Shown: in pieces, positions 1-11,438 of the stretch
Position numbering within the stretch: the stretch's first letter is position 1
How the letters are laid out: every line of letters starts with the position of its first letter
Source: Nomia melanderi
Lineage: Eukaryota > Arthropoda > Insecta > Hymenoptera > Halictidae
Direction: 5' to 3'
NCBI RefSeq assembly: GCF_051020985.1
Contig: NC_135008.1
Coordinates: forward strand, 5,456,001 to 5,520,000
Length of the DNA stretch: 64,000 bases
Made by a program: the position numbers and the translations under genes
The notes under the pieces: model-generated
Databases searched by the model: none
Seen by the model: only the letters and a program-made list of their open reading frames with translations
What the model was told of the DNA's origin: nothing

Positions 1-1492
1 GATTTGCGAATAACTAAATTCTGGTGAAATGTTCCGCGCTAATTACTCGTCCGAGAGCGTCGTTTGATATTCGAAAAATTAAAAATATAAATGTCGGATT
101 CCTCTTGACACTGCTGGCAAAACACGCGCTGACAGAATCAAACGGTTCAAATTTTAATTAATTTCACCGCGTATCTGGAGCGGAGTGTGTAGACATCGTA
201 ATAAATTTTTCGGGAAAAATGATGGAAATTTAATTTTAGAGTAGATACTCCTACGTATATCCTTCTGTAAATTATGTAGGGCATTTCTGTGCACCCTGTT
301 AATCAATAATTGACGAGCCCGACATGATTACGATACGGTAGACAGATAACTTTTCAAACAACCCGGCTGCGTCATAAATTTCACGGGAGCACCTCAGTGA
401 AACTGCCGTACAACGAACTGAACGATCGCCGAAGTGCTCCCAGCGAACAATGCGTCTTTGGACTCCGCCCGCGTGATTCGTTTTCCAATAAAATTGAGTG
501 CTGATTATCTTCGGACATCTCGTGCCGTAGATAGCAGCGACCAGCGCGCGGCAGCTCGATCGTGAAATTTTTCGGAATTCGCCAAGATCGTGGTCACTGG
601 CCCGAATCATAGGAATAAGGCCACCCGTAAGAGCTTCGGTCCGCGGACGAATTATACCGTTATCTTCGCTGAGTTATTTCACGATAAAAGGCTACTTCAA
701 CTTATCTCGGACTCGAGGATATTAATTCTAAAAAAAATTCCCCACTACATTGCTTTACTCTCCTTCGCCAGTTTTCGTCCAATTCTCCAATTGAATCGGA
801 ATAAATCCTCGCGTTAATTGGGCCAAGACACCAAAGAGGAACGATCCGTCTAGTAACATTTAAAAAAAAAGAAAACTACTCCTAGCGAACCGATAGATTT
901 CCCCAGTTCTCGTTGCCGCCTCTGGATTATTATTCGCGCCCAGCAGCTCGGGTCGAGGGCATTCGTTACCGTTAAACGTTCCCCGACCCGGCCGAAATCC
1001 GAAGATTGCGAGCGTTAAATCACCGTTCAGAAATTATTGCGGTACGCAAACGAAGTCGACGCGCCGTTATATTTCTTCGTCGACAGGAATAAATTTACTG
1101 GCGGGATGGGGGCGGTTGGTCGGCGGCGTAAGAAAACATTCACGATTGTTTATTGCGGCCAGATTTCCTTTCCGCGCCTCGTATCTTTCGCCCCGGTACG
1201 CATTCCCCGTCCACTCGGGTAAATAAGTGAGCAGCTTTCCATGCAAAAACCGACCCATTGTTTATCGAGTGTGTTCCCAACAGTTTTCTTTCGCGACTCG
1301 TCTCTCTTTCCCGCGGTCGCCGCAGCCACACCTCCTTCTCGCGGGGGTCGGCTCGTCTTTTTTGGGATCTGTGCTTCCCGGGCCGTAAATGTACACGTCG
1401 ACACAGTGTATCCCGACGCCGTACAACTCGGTCAGCTCCAGGAAAAAAGAGGAACTAACTATTTCGCGGCGGAGTTATAATAAAAAAAAAAG

Positions 1493-1500
1493 ACTTACCT
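1493..1500 (-). promoter_or_regulatory. Possible minus-strand splice donor
   Basis: On the minus strand the sequence reads GAG then GTAAGT, a full match to the metazoan 5' splice-site consensus, followed by a T-rich start of intron. An exon on the minus strand would end at 1499. No minus-strand open frame of useful length lies upstream of it, so it would have to be an untranslated or very short exon. Perfect donors also arise by chance in 64 kb, so this is only a pointer. Confidence 0.15.
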
Positions 1501-1538
1501 CGGCCGGTTGCTTGCGCGGTGTACAAAGTACGAGAAAA

Positions 1539-2084
1539 ATGGCGGACAACGGGGTGATTAAAACCGTAGCGGCCGGGCGGGGCTGTTTTCAACTAAAACC
1601 CGCGGAAAAACGAGTTTTCGCAGTCCCGTTGAAATCCGTTCAGCGCCTCGGCTCGGTCACGGTTCCGCCGTTTCAGAATCGGGGGAAAAAACTCGAGGCT
1701 CCCGCGGAACGGCTATCCCGAATGGGAACAGGAGCGTCTCAGATGCGACTGGGAAAGTTCCTTGAATTATTTCGCGAGCCGGTCAGAGAGCCACGCAATT
1801 CGTGTGTACCTTTCGTGTTCTCGTTGCTTAAGATTGATGCGAACGGCCGGAAGCGAGTTCAATGGGCTAACGAAGTGTTACTTTTCGCGTCTCTACATCT
1901 TCCGCTGGTAAAAGGAATGATCTTTGCGTCGTTTACTTTTAATGCGAAACGTACCTCGATTCCGAATTTAGCTATTCCTATCGCAACCAGTCAAACAACT
2001 CGTTACAAAGTAAAGGTAAACAAGTTAGACGATACATGTTTTTTCCCCGGTGAAAACAGGAACAAAAGGAAAGACGGCAATTGA
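1539..2084 (+). other. Unrecognised open reading frame with good start context
   Basis: I do not recognise this frame. It reads 181 codons from an ATG at 1539 (protein begins MADNGVIKTV) to a stop at 2082-2084. The start context, four to five A residues before ATGG, fits the insect consensus, which is why this ATG is preferred over the more upstream one in the same frame. The product would be basic, with no obvious signal peptide, membrane segment, repeat or catalytic motif. No neighbouring exon is identifiable. A perfect splice donor lies just upstream on the opposite strand, which argues the region could equally belong to a minus-strand transcript. AT-rich DNA follows the stop without a clear polyadenylation signal nearby. 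A chance frame is the most likely explanation. Confidence 0.12.
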
Positions 2085-3545
2085 GAAACTGGTTAATCGA
2101 AGAATATGGGAACCAATATTAAGTCAGATAAACGAAGGAAAACGCAGAAGTTTAAATGAAAGTTTATATTCGGTGTTAACGTCATCGGTTTTGTATTCCT
2201 TTAAATGAATTTCACAGATGCTCGAATCTTTCGAAAGTGCTTTACATTTTTTCCACGTTCCTTCGACGATGAATCAGTTTGTCTGAAAAGTGGCTGGCAT
2301 TATTCTGTTGATACCGAAGCAAGATAGAATAATCGTATTAAATTGAATTGCACCGTGGTAGTTCGTTACCACCGTGGAATTTTCTTGAGAGCTGAAAACA
2401 CTTTACGCAAAACAATTTCATTTTCTACACTCCACTTATCTTTTTGCGTAGAATTACCTTCCTGTCTAGGTGGACGATTTATGTTCCATCCTCCGTTGTT
2501 CGCAGTACTATTTGATGTATTAAACGCTCGAGAAATACAAACGAGACCGTTCATTTCGAGAATTACCGTGTCTCGCTAAGTAAATGTATTCGCTCGAGTT
2601 TCGTGAACGTTGCTCCAGCCGGCGGGCTTTTATTGGAAATTTTGCTGAGGCAGTTGTACTCGAATTAAAGAAAATTGAAAATGCTGACAGCCATTGTTTC
2701 CTCTGACGTTCTATACCGGTCACTTGAACCGGTGTTTTGGCAAACATTATGCGCACCATAGAACAGAATGTTCTCGGATTGTTTAAAGACAATGAAACCG
2801 TATCGACTGTAGTGTATCAGAGACGAGCAGAACTTTCCTCGTCACCGACGAAAAGTGTTCTCTCGTCGAACGTTTAACGAAATCGTTAAAAAAGTTTCTT
2901 ATTATTTTCAATAGTTGTTTCGTTGCTGCGTGAGATAGAACAACTGAAGACTTTATGGTTTTAATCAGCAAAGTAGCTCTCCCCTTTCCCGTTGAGTCGG
3001 ACACTTGGATCGCCATCAATCTATTTTCCATTTGCAACGTTACGAACGATTTAATAGCCCCCAGTTTTTTATCATTTGCATTCGTTTGTTCCCATCAACC
3101 ATGTCTGGATCGTTCTCCGCGTCACTCATTTATCTGGACAGCGCCCATCGAAGAATCGCTCTCTGCAATTGCTAGAGACAGCGAGAATTTGATCGATCGG
3201 GTTTAAACGTCGTCACCCAGACTTCACCCCAGTTCAAATTAGTGCAACGCGCACACCTTGTTTGTGTTCCCGCTGTTGTGCTACCGGGACGTCTTGTTGA
3301 TGATATTACGCACTAAGTTGCTCTGCCATGGATGTTATTACTGTACAACCAATATTATCCTATCGTTTTAACAGTGTCCCCGTTATCATTGCCTCATTTC
3401 CTTCGCTACTTTAAAAATCGAGCCTCTTCTCTTAACACCGAATACCTTACGTACTCCAGAACATACAATGAACATTACTTAACATTCCTCAACTCTGCAC
3501 TACCACATATCAGCGCAGAATCCTTGTAATATTTACATTCCATCC

Positions 3546-3593
3546 GAAATTGCGATCACCATAGAGACTCGTCAAAGTAGCGCAACGGGTTAA
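3546..3593 (+). repeat. Short dispersed repeat ending in TTAA, copy 1
   Basis: About 48 bases are shared with 14930-14981 in the same orientation. The most conserved part is GAGACTCGTCAAAGTAGCGC, followed by AAC, GGG and TTAA. The GGG-TTAA end resembles the right terminus of the TTAA-flanked elements elsewhere in this window. I could not find a matching left terminus, so this is a solitary or truncated end. Confidence 0.55.
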
Positions 3594-5165
3594 AATCAGA
3601 GAAATCAGGGATGTTCCTCCATCTTCACCTTCAAACCTCGAACGTCAAAAGTTACTCTATCGCCCGACATAATAAAGTCACGCCACACCCCATCGCCCAA
3701 CACCATTTACACTCTTCGTTTCTTCAGCCCCGACAAAGCCACCCCGCGCGCGGAGCGTCGTCCACCCTTCCAATCCCCATTTCCGACCGCAAACACCCAA
3801 GTAACGCCATTATGTTTTCTGGTACTCGTTACCGCCCCTATCCGTCATTCTTTCGCAGCGATCGCGGGGAAAGGTGATTGATCGAAGCCCATCAGGACCT
3901 CGGCTCCGCCGTCGTATTACGGTGCCACGTCCCGCCGGCATAAACAGCGGAGGTGCGTGGCACATTTACGACGGCCGCGTGTACACGTCAGCTACTTATA
4001 TCCCGCTCGCGAGGCCGCATCAAGCCGAATCTTCCGCCATCACGTGTCGGAAGGTATTTCCAATGATTTATTTGGCAGACGGGTGGCGGCGGTGGTCTGT
4101 CTGCCCGGGCCCGTAACGGCCCGTGGCAACCCGGCATTATGCGGGGGCGTATATGACTCCGAACTTCCACGAAGGATTCCAATATTTACTGCCTCGCGTG
4201 CGCGATACCCTCCTTTATACCGATTTTACGTAGCAGCTGTTGTGTGTCGCCGTTCGCGACCGCCGATCCATCGTGTTCCCCGGCTGAAGAATCCGAAGCC
4301 TCGGTATAACGACACTTCTCCACGGTTACGAGCTACCGATCTCGATATCCCTATAGCAGGTAAAAGTATTCTCTATTCAAAGGTGCGAACCGCTCTCTTT
4401 AATCAGGGAAATACGTGTCAGAGCTTTAATCGCATCTTCGACTGTTTACGAAGATAAGCACGGTAGGATTAGTGAACTAGTAAAGAAACGATGTTAGAGC
4501 AATGGTATTTTGCTAAGACCTGCTAGTAAAATAGAGATAGTACAATTTACAGAGTATTCGATGGAAACTTTGGTACAGAAATAACACGGATAACCGTTAA
4601 AATTCGATTTCCGCGAGGACATTCTCTATGAAAAGGACACGAAAACCTGCGCCGCCGATTCCAATTCCACGCTACCCCAGGCAACGTTCAATACCAGCCC
4701 CAGAACTCAGGTGTCTTGTCCCGTGTTCCGTTACTTCCCCTATTCACCCCGGTTAATGCTTCACTCTATATTCGCGCGTGTTCCGTTCTGTTTACGCATT
4801 GCACGCAAAGACAATGAGCACTTGCGGAGGGAGGCAAAGCTGCGTAAGGAGTCACGCTTAGGTATTCTGACGTCGGCGCTGCTTATATGCAAACAAGTTG
4901 TCCTTATCTTGATACCCGGATCGGTCGCCGTGGATTCCGAAGTGGATGCTAACATTCTAGCCAACGGATTCCACCGGATCCGGCTGATCCGCTTTTCACT
5001 TACCGCGGCCAGATCTCCGGCGGAGCCCTCGATCGGTTCGCCGCGGTGGAGCCCAGTTATTATTAGATAATACGAATTCATGCCGGTGTCTCGGTCCCGT
5101 ACTTTTCTCCTGAATATTTGAGGAACTTTCGCGTGCTGTACTTACCGGTCCCGCGGCACGCGGAA

Positions 5166-5167
5166 TG

Positions 5168-5202
<35 letters not shown>

Positions 5203-5213
5203 GTATATACATA
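5166..5213. repeat. (AT)n microsatellite
   Basis: Alternating TA with occasional G or C (TGTATA, ATACAT) for about 48 bases. It gives spurious Ile-Tyr repeat reading frames on both strands, which are not genes. Confidence 0.95.
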
Positions 5214-8200
5214 TTTCGTCGAGTATTTCCCGTGGTTTCGACACTGTATAAATTTTCGAGGCCGGCGCACGCCGAGGGGCTTTTTAAAGTACTCCCCGAC
5301 GATGGGGGATGATATTTAATAAACGGTCTATGGAAAATAGAGCGTTGGACGTTCCGTCACGAATTCGGTGACTCTGTTCCGCGGTCGAACGGAGTCACGC
5401 TATCATTCCGCTCGTTTATCATGCGGCGCATAGCCACGGGACGAATAGCCGAGGCCAACGTATTCGCAGTGACACGGCAAATCCCGGCGCGGTAATTGCT
5501 GTTACTTGCGGTTCGAGGAGACACACGCCCCCGTCGCTTATTTTCACGTATATTCAGTGGCACGTAGTTTTTACCGGTGAACTATGGGTTTTATATTCTC
5601 CCCGCCTCGTGGGAGCGCGTTTCACGCGAACGACGGAGCCGTTTCGCTGACCAGCTGTAAGGAATCCTCGCTAATTATCCACTCCTGTTCCGTTCTTTCA
5701 TCGGCCGACGTTGAAAGCCCGCGGTGCATCAGGCTTCCTCGTACTTCAACTTCATCCCTTGCAATTGAAGATTCGTTCGTTGCGTTCGTTTTTCTATTGA
5801 ATTGAAGGACCGGGGAAGATGGATCGGGGTGGTTTTCGACGCAACGATATTCATCGCGGTTGCGTTGTGTAATGAGAATATTTGACGTTTACATTGCAGA
5901 TGCGGGGATCGACGAGTGTAGTAAATTAATATCCCAACTCGTGCCGCGCGGAGCAAAGAGAAGTACTCCGCGAAACACCACTCAGACATCGCAGAATTGC
6001 TGGACCCGATAAATTTGAATCTCTAAAGCGCAGTCTTTGACATACATCCGGAATCTATTACGTGTGCTTAAGCCAGACCAGTTCCGCGGTATCGCCGTGT
6101 TTACATCGCGGAAACTTGCACTAGCGATCGCGGAATTGGATCCCGCGTTCGCTCCGTCCGTGATATTCCGTCTTCGGATCGTCACGGGCGTGGATCGGCC
6201 GCGTGTCTAACGGCGCTTCGATTCACTGGCTCGATCGAACTGTTGGGCTCGGGCCGAGAAAAGAATTTATAACGGTGGAATACATGGCTCGCGAGCGGTA
6301 CTTTGCGCAGCTGGAAACGGCAACGCGTTACGCACCTCTCCAACATTTATTATATTTTCCGCGCGCGATCATTAGAATGTAAATTTCGCAACATTATTTG
6401 TGCAGCAGCCCTCCGCGCGGAGCTATTCTAAAGAGCTCCTCTTAGAGGAAGTGACCCGAATGCTAAATTTATTTAGCATACATTACACCGGCGGTATAGC
6501 TTAGCGTTTATTCGAATTGCACCAAGCGGAATAAATCTTCGACAGAAATTTTTATTCATGAGCGGCGCGGTCGAACGTCGACGGTAGCTTTCGACGGTGT
6601 ATTATACGATCGCGGATAATGTCGCGAGAAAAATTCCCGCGGTTCCCGGTCGTACCGCACGAAATCGCCGGGGAACGGGGCCCGATTTATTTTCCGAATT
6701 AATGGACGTCGCCGCGGGCTCCGCGGATAATAGCCGGAATACCGGTCTAAGTTTGTAAATACCGCGGGAACGCCGTCATCCGGCAGCCCCCTCGGATGCG
6801 ACGCCGTTATAATAATTGGCGCTCGTCGATCGTGCACTTATCCGGCAGCCGTCGCGAAATCACCCCTTCGCGTCGCGAACCCGCGTCGCGCGGCACGGCG
6901 GGCTTTCGTTGTCACGTAGCGCGGTAAAAATGTGGAACGGGCGCTAACTTCATCGCACATAAGTGCAGGCGTGGGAAAGTACCGGCGCTCTTTACGGCCC
7001 TCCCTAGGAACTTGGAATATCTTGGCGGGGAATGGGCCATTCCTGATGAGAATTAGAGCCACCCCCGCGGTGTCTGCGACGACCATTCGCCCCCGCCGTC
7101 CTCCGCGCGAGAGTCATTGTCCTAACGTGAATTTTCGTCAATTAATCGCCGCTTTCTCTTCACGCCACTTTGCGCGAATGTCCTATTCATTCGGATTACA
7201 CCGAATGGAGATCCGTTTAACACCCGGCCAGCCAGCCGCTGCTTCGCTCGGACCGACGTTGTCTCGGATCCGGAGACAGCTCGTTTCGCGGATTCCGCGA
7301 CTAGTTCCAACATCACGTCGAGGAACCACGAGTTATTCAGCACGATGGGATTTTATGCGAACCTTCTCTTGGCTTAATTAGGGAATGTCAAAGCGAGCCG
7401 TGTAGTTTCGATAACAAGATAAAGGGGACTCGTCGGTAGAGTGAATGGAAGATGAACGTATCTTTAGACGATTGCGACTTAATATGCTTCGTAGAATTCA
7501 CAGTGAGCTGGGAAATTCGGATATTAACGTGATAGATGTTTAGTGGAAAGATGAATGAATTATATCTTGGTCTTGTTTATAAGATCTCATTGATTTGTAG
7601 AATTGAATTAAATTTTCTTTTCGTACGCGCTCACGGATTTGCTGTGTTCCTAAGAGCGCAGACGTTGGCGTGACGCATGAGACGCTTGAATCCCTTAATG
7701 GCTTCTGTATTCCCAGCTCAGCTATTTAGGGGACTGAATATTGTTCGTTGAAATTACGTAATTCAATTATACGAGAGGTTGCCGGAGTGAAGCTTAAAGA
7801 GTTTTATCCTTATCGAAGTGCATTAAGATAAGGAGTGTTTAGAATTTTAAGCGCTGTGTTTAACATACACTCGAATACATTCTCCCGTTAAAGTTGCGCC
7901 TGCTCAATTTTTCTGTGGGGTACGCTAGACCGAACATCTGACACTATCATTCTTACATTAGTATTTTAATATTACACTTCCCGGATCTCATTGAAAACAT
8001 TCAATGAAACGCGAACATTCGATTAAACGGATATTCGATTAAACGTGATTATTAATACGGAACCAGAGATTACGAAAAAAGGAGATCACGATATTACAGC
8101 AGCCAATAATGTCCGGAAAGCAGCAATTTTCAGTTGAAAACAGTAACCACTCGTAAAACGAGCGAACAGAAATTTGAATTCCAATTAAAGCCGGCCGCCT

Positions 8201-10420
8201 TGTTCTAAAAGCAAGCAAAACGGTCCCGCCATTACGATCGGCTATCCATGAATTGATAGTTCCTCCACGCGAGAAGTTCCGTTCCGCGGGCTTTCGGTTT
8301 ATCGCTTCGCCATTACAAACGGCATCATGTTCCAGCCATAAATCATAAACGGTTGTATTAGAGGCCACAGCTATTTTTCACCTATATCTCCCGTCACCCG
8401 CTCCTAACCCGGAACGTTCCCCATGCACGTCCGTCGGATCTGTAACATGTGCGAACCATCGATGCACGCGTGCTTTTTCCTACGTTCGCCTTTTGAAACA
8501 TAAGCCATCGCTCGCGCGCACTGCATCCCAATGATTCTTCACCGCCCCGATCATACACCGTCTTCCCACCGACGTGAAGAATCGTTCGGGCAAACTGTAC
8601 ATTTTAAGGCCCAATTTATTTCACTCGTTCCAGTCCCTCTTCCCGACTGGTAAATCCGCGCGAGACACGTGTTCCGACGCTGCCATTCCGTTTACAATCC
8701 TACGAAGACACATACCCCCGTATCCTTCGAAATGTCAATGAAGAAGATCGAATAAATCGCAATTTTCCCGGACTTTCTACTCCCTTCGCGATCCATTTAT
8801 TCACACGTTCTACCCTATAGCCTATTCGCCGAAAGGAGAGGCTCGACGTATCCCGACGGTCATAATAGCCGACCGCCCCACCACATCCACGCCAGGCTGA
8901 TGACACTTGGGCGCTCGGTGTGAAGTGGACAGCTATTGTGACGGTCCGTGTACCTCCAGTCTCCTTTTTCCGGAAACCGAATTCACGGTTTTATAATATC
9001 AGCGAATTTCCCGCTGCTTCTGCACTCGTAAAACTACGTTCACCGGTGAGCGTTTCGAGCCAATAATATCAAAATTTCGTTAAACGTCCATGAATTCCCC
9101 ATGAATCCCGAAGCTAATCAACATCGGAGAATCATGAGATCCGAAATGTCAGGATCGATCAATCCAACGCTATTTCCTCGGAATGAAAAGTCGCTTGCTC
9201 CGCGCGCGTAGCCACCGATTTCTTCGATCCTCGCTGCTTCAAACCGACGCTCTTTCCTCCGGCGGAGTGGCTCCGGGAATAACCGCTGTTGAAACGAATG
9301 GAACATGCTTCCCGGGTCTCTCGACTCGAGGTTGAGCTGCGCCGTGGCTCGAGGATACCGGGGCAGGCTGTTTACTGCGCGTCGATGGGTTCGATGCACG
9401 GGCAATCGGCCATTCGCCGTTGTTTTTCGTGCGCGGCACGGAATACCGTGGCTCACCGCCGCCGGAGAACGAGATCGCGGGGGTCAAAGAACGAAGCAGG
9501 AGCCGTCGGAGAAAGGAGAGAAAAGATTGGCAGACATGCCTTGAAATTTTCAGCGGATCGTCGACCGGTAGCGATATCCCCCTACCCTGCCCCAACCTCT
9601 TCGCGGCGAATTATAATTGCTAATCAGTGGCCACGCTCGTTGTGCTCCGGCGCGGATTGAATTCAGCGAGCGTACTATATTGCTTCGTGGACCTCTTCCT
9701 GCTCGCTCTATTCCTTTTAATAGGGGAGCAGCGAGCTCATCAGGCAAGAATCGTCAAGTGTACAAAAATTTTCTATTCTCGAGTGGCTAGTTCATTCCGA
9801 CGATTCTTTATTAGAGTCGACGAAATGAGATTTTCGTTGAACGTTTGTAAAGACGTTTCCTATGCGAATCGAATTGCCTGTTCCAAAGTGTCGGGCACGC
9901 GGATACCACAGGATCATACGTCGCTAGAAACGTTTACCTTGCAGCGATGCTTCCGACCACACATGGTCAACAAGTGTTGCACGCCAGGATGGTTCTAACC
10001 TTGTTAGAGCCACTGACTGCGCGCTGCACAGCCGCACCGATTCTACAAAGAGTCGGCTTCCTCAAATCTGCAGCACTTTCTATCCGAAGTTCGCAACTTT
10101 CTCTTCTTCGAATGTAATCGGCCCCGTTGGAACTTCCTCGCGATACCTAGGAAACGGGTAGCTCGTGCGGGTGCGGTGGAAGCCCGTCTCGTCGACGACA
10201 CACGGCGGCGTCGCCTGCGAGGGCGGCCCGTGACGCAAGTTCCATCGAGCCCGTAAATATCTTGTTAGCGCATTGGGCGATGAGGCTTTGTGAAAGTAAA
10301 TACGTCGGTTACCATAAATGTAATGGGGGCTGGCGCGCCGTTCCTTTGACGTAGAAAGCCCTTGAAGCAAATTGCGTCGGTCGTTGCGACGTCGAAAGTT
10401 CGCCAGCATGTCCACAACGC
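5214..10420. other. Gene-free stretch
   Basis: CpG-dense DNA (notably about 5900-7150 and 9200-9660) flanks an AT-richer part at 7380-8060. Overlapping open frames on both strands at 9118-9660 are typical of stop-poor GC-rich DNA, and none resembles a known protein. A 13-base direct repeat (ATTCGATTAAACG) occurs twice, at 8017-8029 and 8033-8045. Nothing else is supported. Confidence 0.6.
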
Positions 10421-10454
10421 GGGGGGCGGGGATCGCGGGGACGGGCCGGGAGGG
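10421..10454 (+). other. G-quadruplex-type tract
   Basis: Six runs of three or more G (10421-10426, 10428-10431, 10437-10440, 10443-10445, 10448-10450, 10452-10454) are separated by loops of 1, 5, 2, 2 and 1 bases. This satisfies the standard intramolecular quadruplex pattern with spare runs. Whether it folds or is in a transcript is unknown. Confidence 0.7.
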
Positions 10455-11408
10455 CCGAGTTGCTCGCAAGTGGTAACACCGAGTGTGGTCACGGCATTGC
10501 GGAACATTCGAGTGGAAACTGAACTTGATTCGATCGTGAAACGTGAAACAGTGGCCCGCATGCTCGTCAGTTGCGGTGGTTCCGGGATCGAAGGCACGTC
10601 CTGTCGATACCATATTACCACATTTTCAAACGTTCCAGAACGCGTAATCCCAATTCACGACAATGCGGCCGGCGTGACGTAGCTTGGAAAGCTCATCTCA
10701 TGGTTTAAGAGATCGCGTCCGTGGTACGTGCCCACCGGCATCGATTGCTACCCGAAATTAACGTCGCGTCCAATTATCCGGCGCCGGGCGACTTCCGAAC
10801 GAGCGTGCCCTGTTGTCGATCGTTTAAGAAAATTGTAACAGTAGGTGGTAATGATCAATTAAACCTCGGATCTCTCGATAAAAGGACAAACGAGAGACGT
10901 AACTCGTAAGTGCTCGTCTAACACTTGATGGCTAGGCTGAGGAATGCTGGTCGAATTCGTCGACTTTCATCTTTTCTTATCTCGTTTTTGTTTCTGCTCG
11001 CGGATACGGTTACACGTGATCAATTAAAACTACAAACGAGACGCATCGCGAGGGATCTCTCCTACTCCTGTGACAGGTGATACCAATTAAGAGGGAAAGA
11101 TCGTTAACACGTGAGTCCGCGACGATATTAAAATTTCCATAAGCCACCTCTCTCGAACGAGTTCTTGCTTACTCAAAAATCCAAACAGCCCAGAGATCGT
11201 ACTATCTCGTTACAAAGAGGATATCAGAAACCACTATCCCGTAGTTCACCGATTCTGGTTCATGGTATCAGCGATCCTGACGGGTTTTCGGTCTCCGTAA
11301 TCATCATTATCGCGGCGAAGTAACAATCGCAGCGTGCTTAATGCAGAGAGTAATCTTCGCCGGATGCTCGTAATTAGTGGGATTCAAACAGTGATATACC
11401 TATTAGGT

Positions 11409-11438
11409 GGGGGGTGGGTGAGGGGGGAGCCGCCGGGG
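11409..11438 (+). other. G-quadruplex-type tract
   Basis: Four G runs (11409-11414, 11416-11418, 11422-11427, 11435-11438) have loops of 1, 3 and 7 bases, a canonical quadruplex pattern on the plus strand. It lies in otherwise unremarkable gene-free DNA. Confidence 0.65.

Larger units (their letters stand above)
1..5165. other. Gene-free stretch, mixed composition
   Basis: No recognisable gene is seen. GC-rich, CpG-dense segments (about 900-1800 and 3700-4350) alternate with AT-richer DNA. Open frames are short and overlap on both strands, as expected by chance in stop-poor GC-rich DNA. The exceptions worth recording, an open frame from 1539, a minus-strand donor at 1493-1500 and a short dispersed repeat at 3546-3593, are listed separately. 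Confidence 0.6.

Noticed and set aside
5118..5312. Reading frames with Ile-Tyr repeats at 5.2, 30.4 and 55.1 kb
   Set aside because: They are translations of (AT)n microsatellites and appear on both strands.
10001..10015. 15-mer CCTTGTTAGAGCCAC shared with 39.9 kb
   Set aside because: A single shared 15-mer is expected by chance in 64 kb, and the flanks do not match.
10080..10682. Minus-strand frame of 177 codons with overlapping frames on both strands
   Set aside because: No known family, and three frames open over the same GC-rich interval suggests chance.
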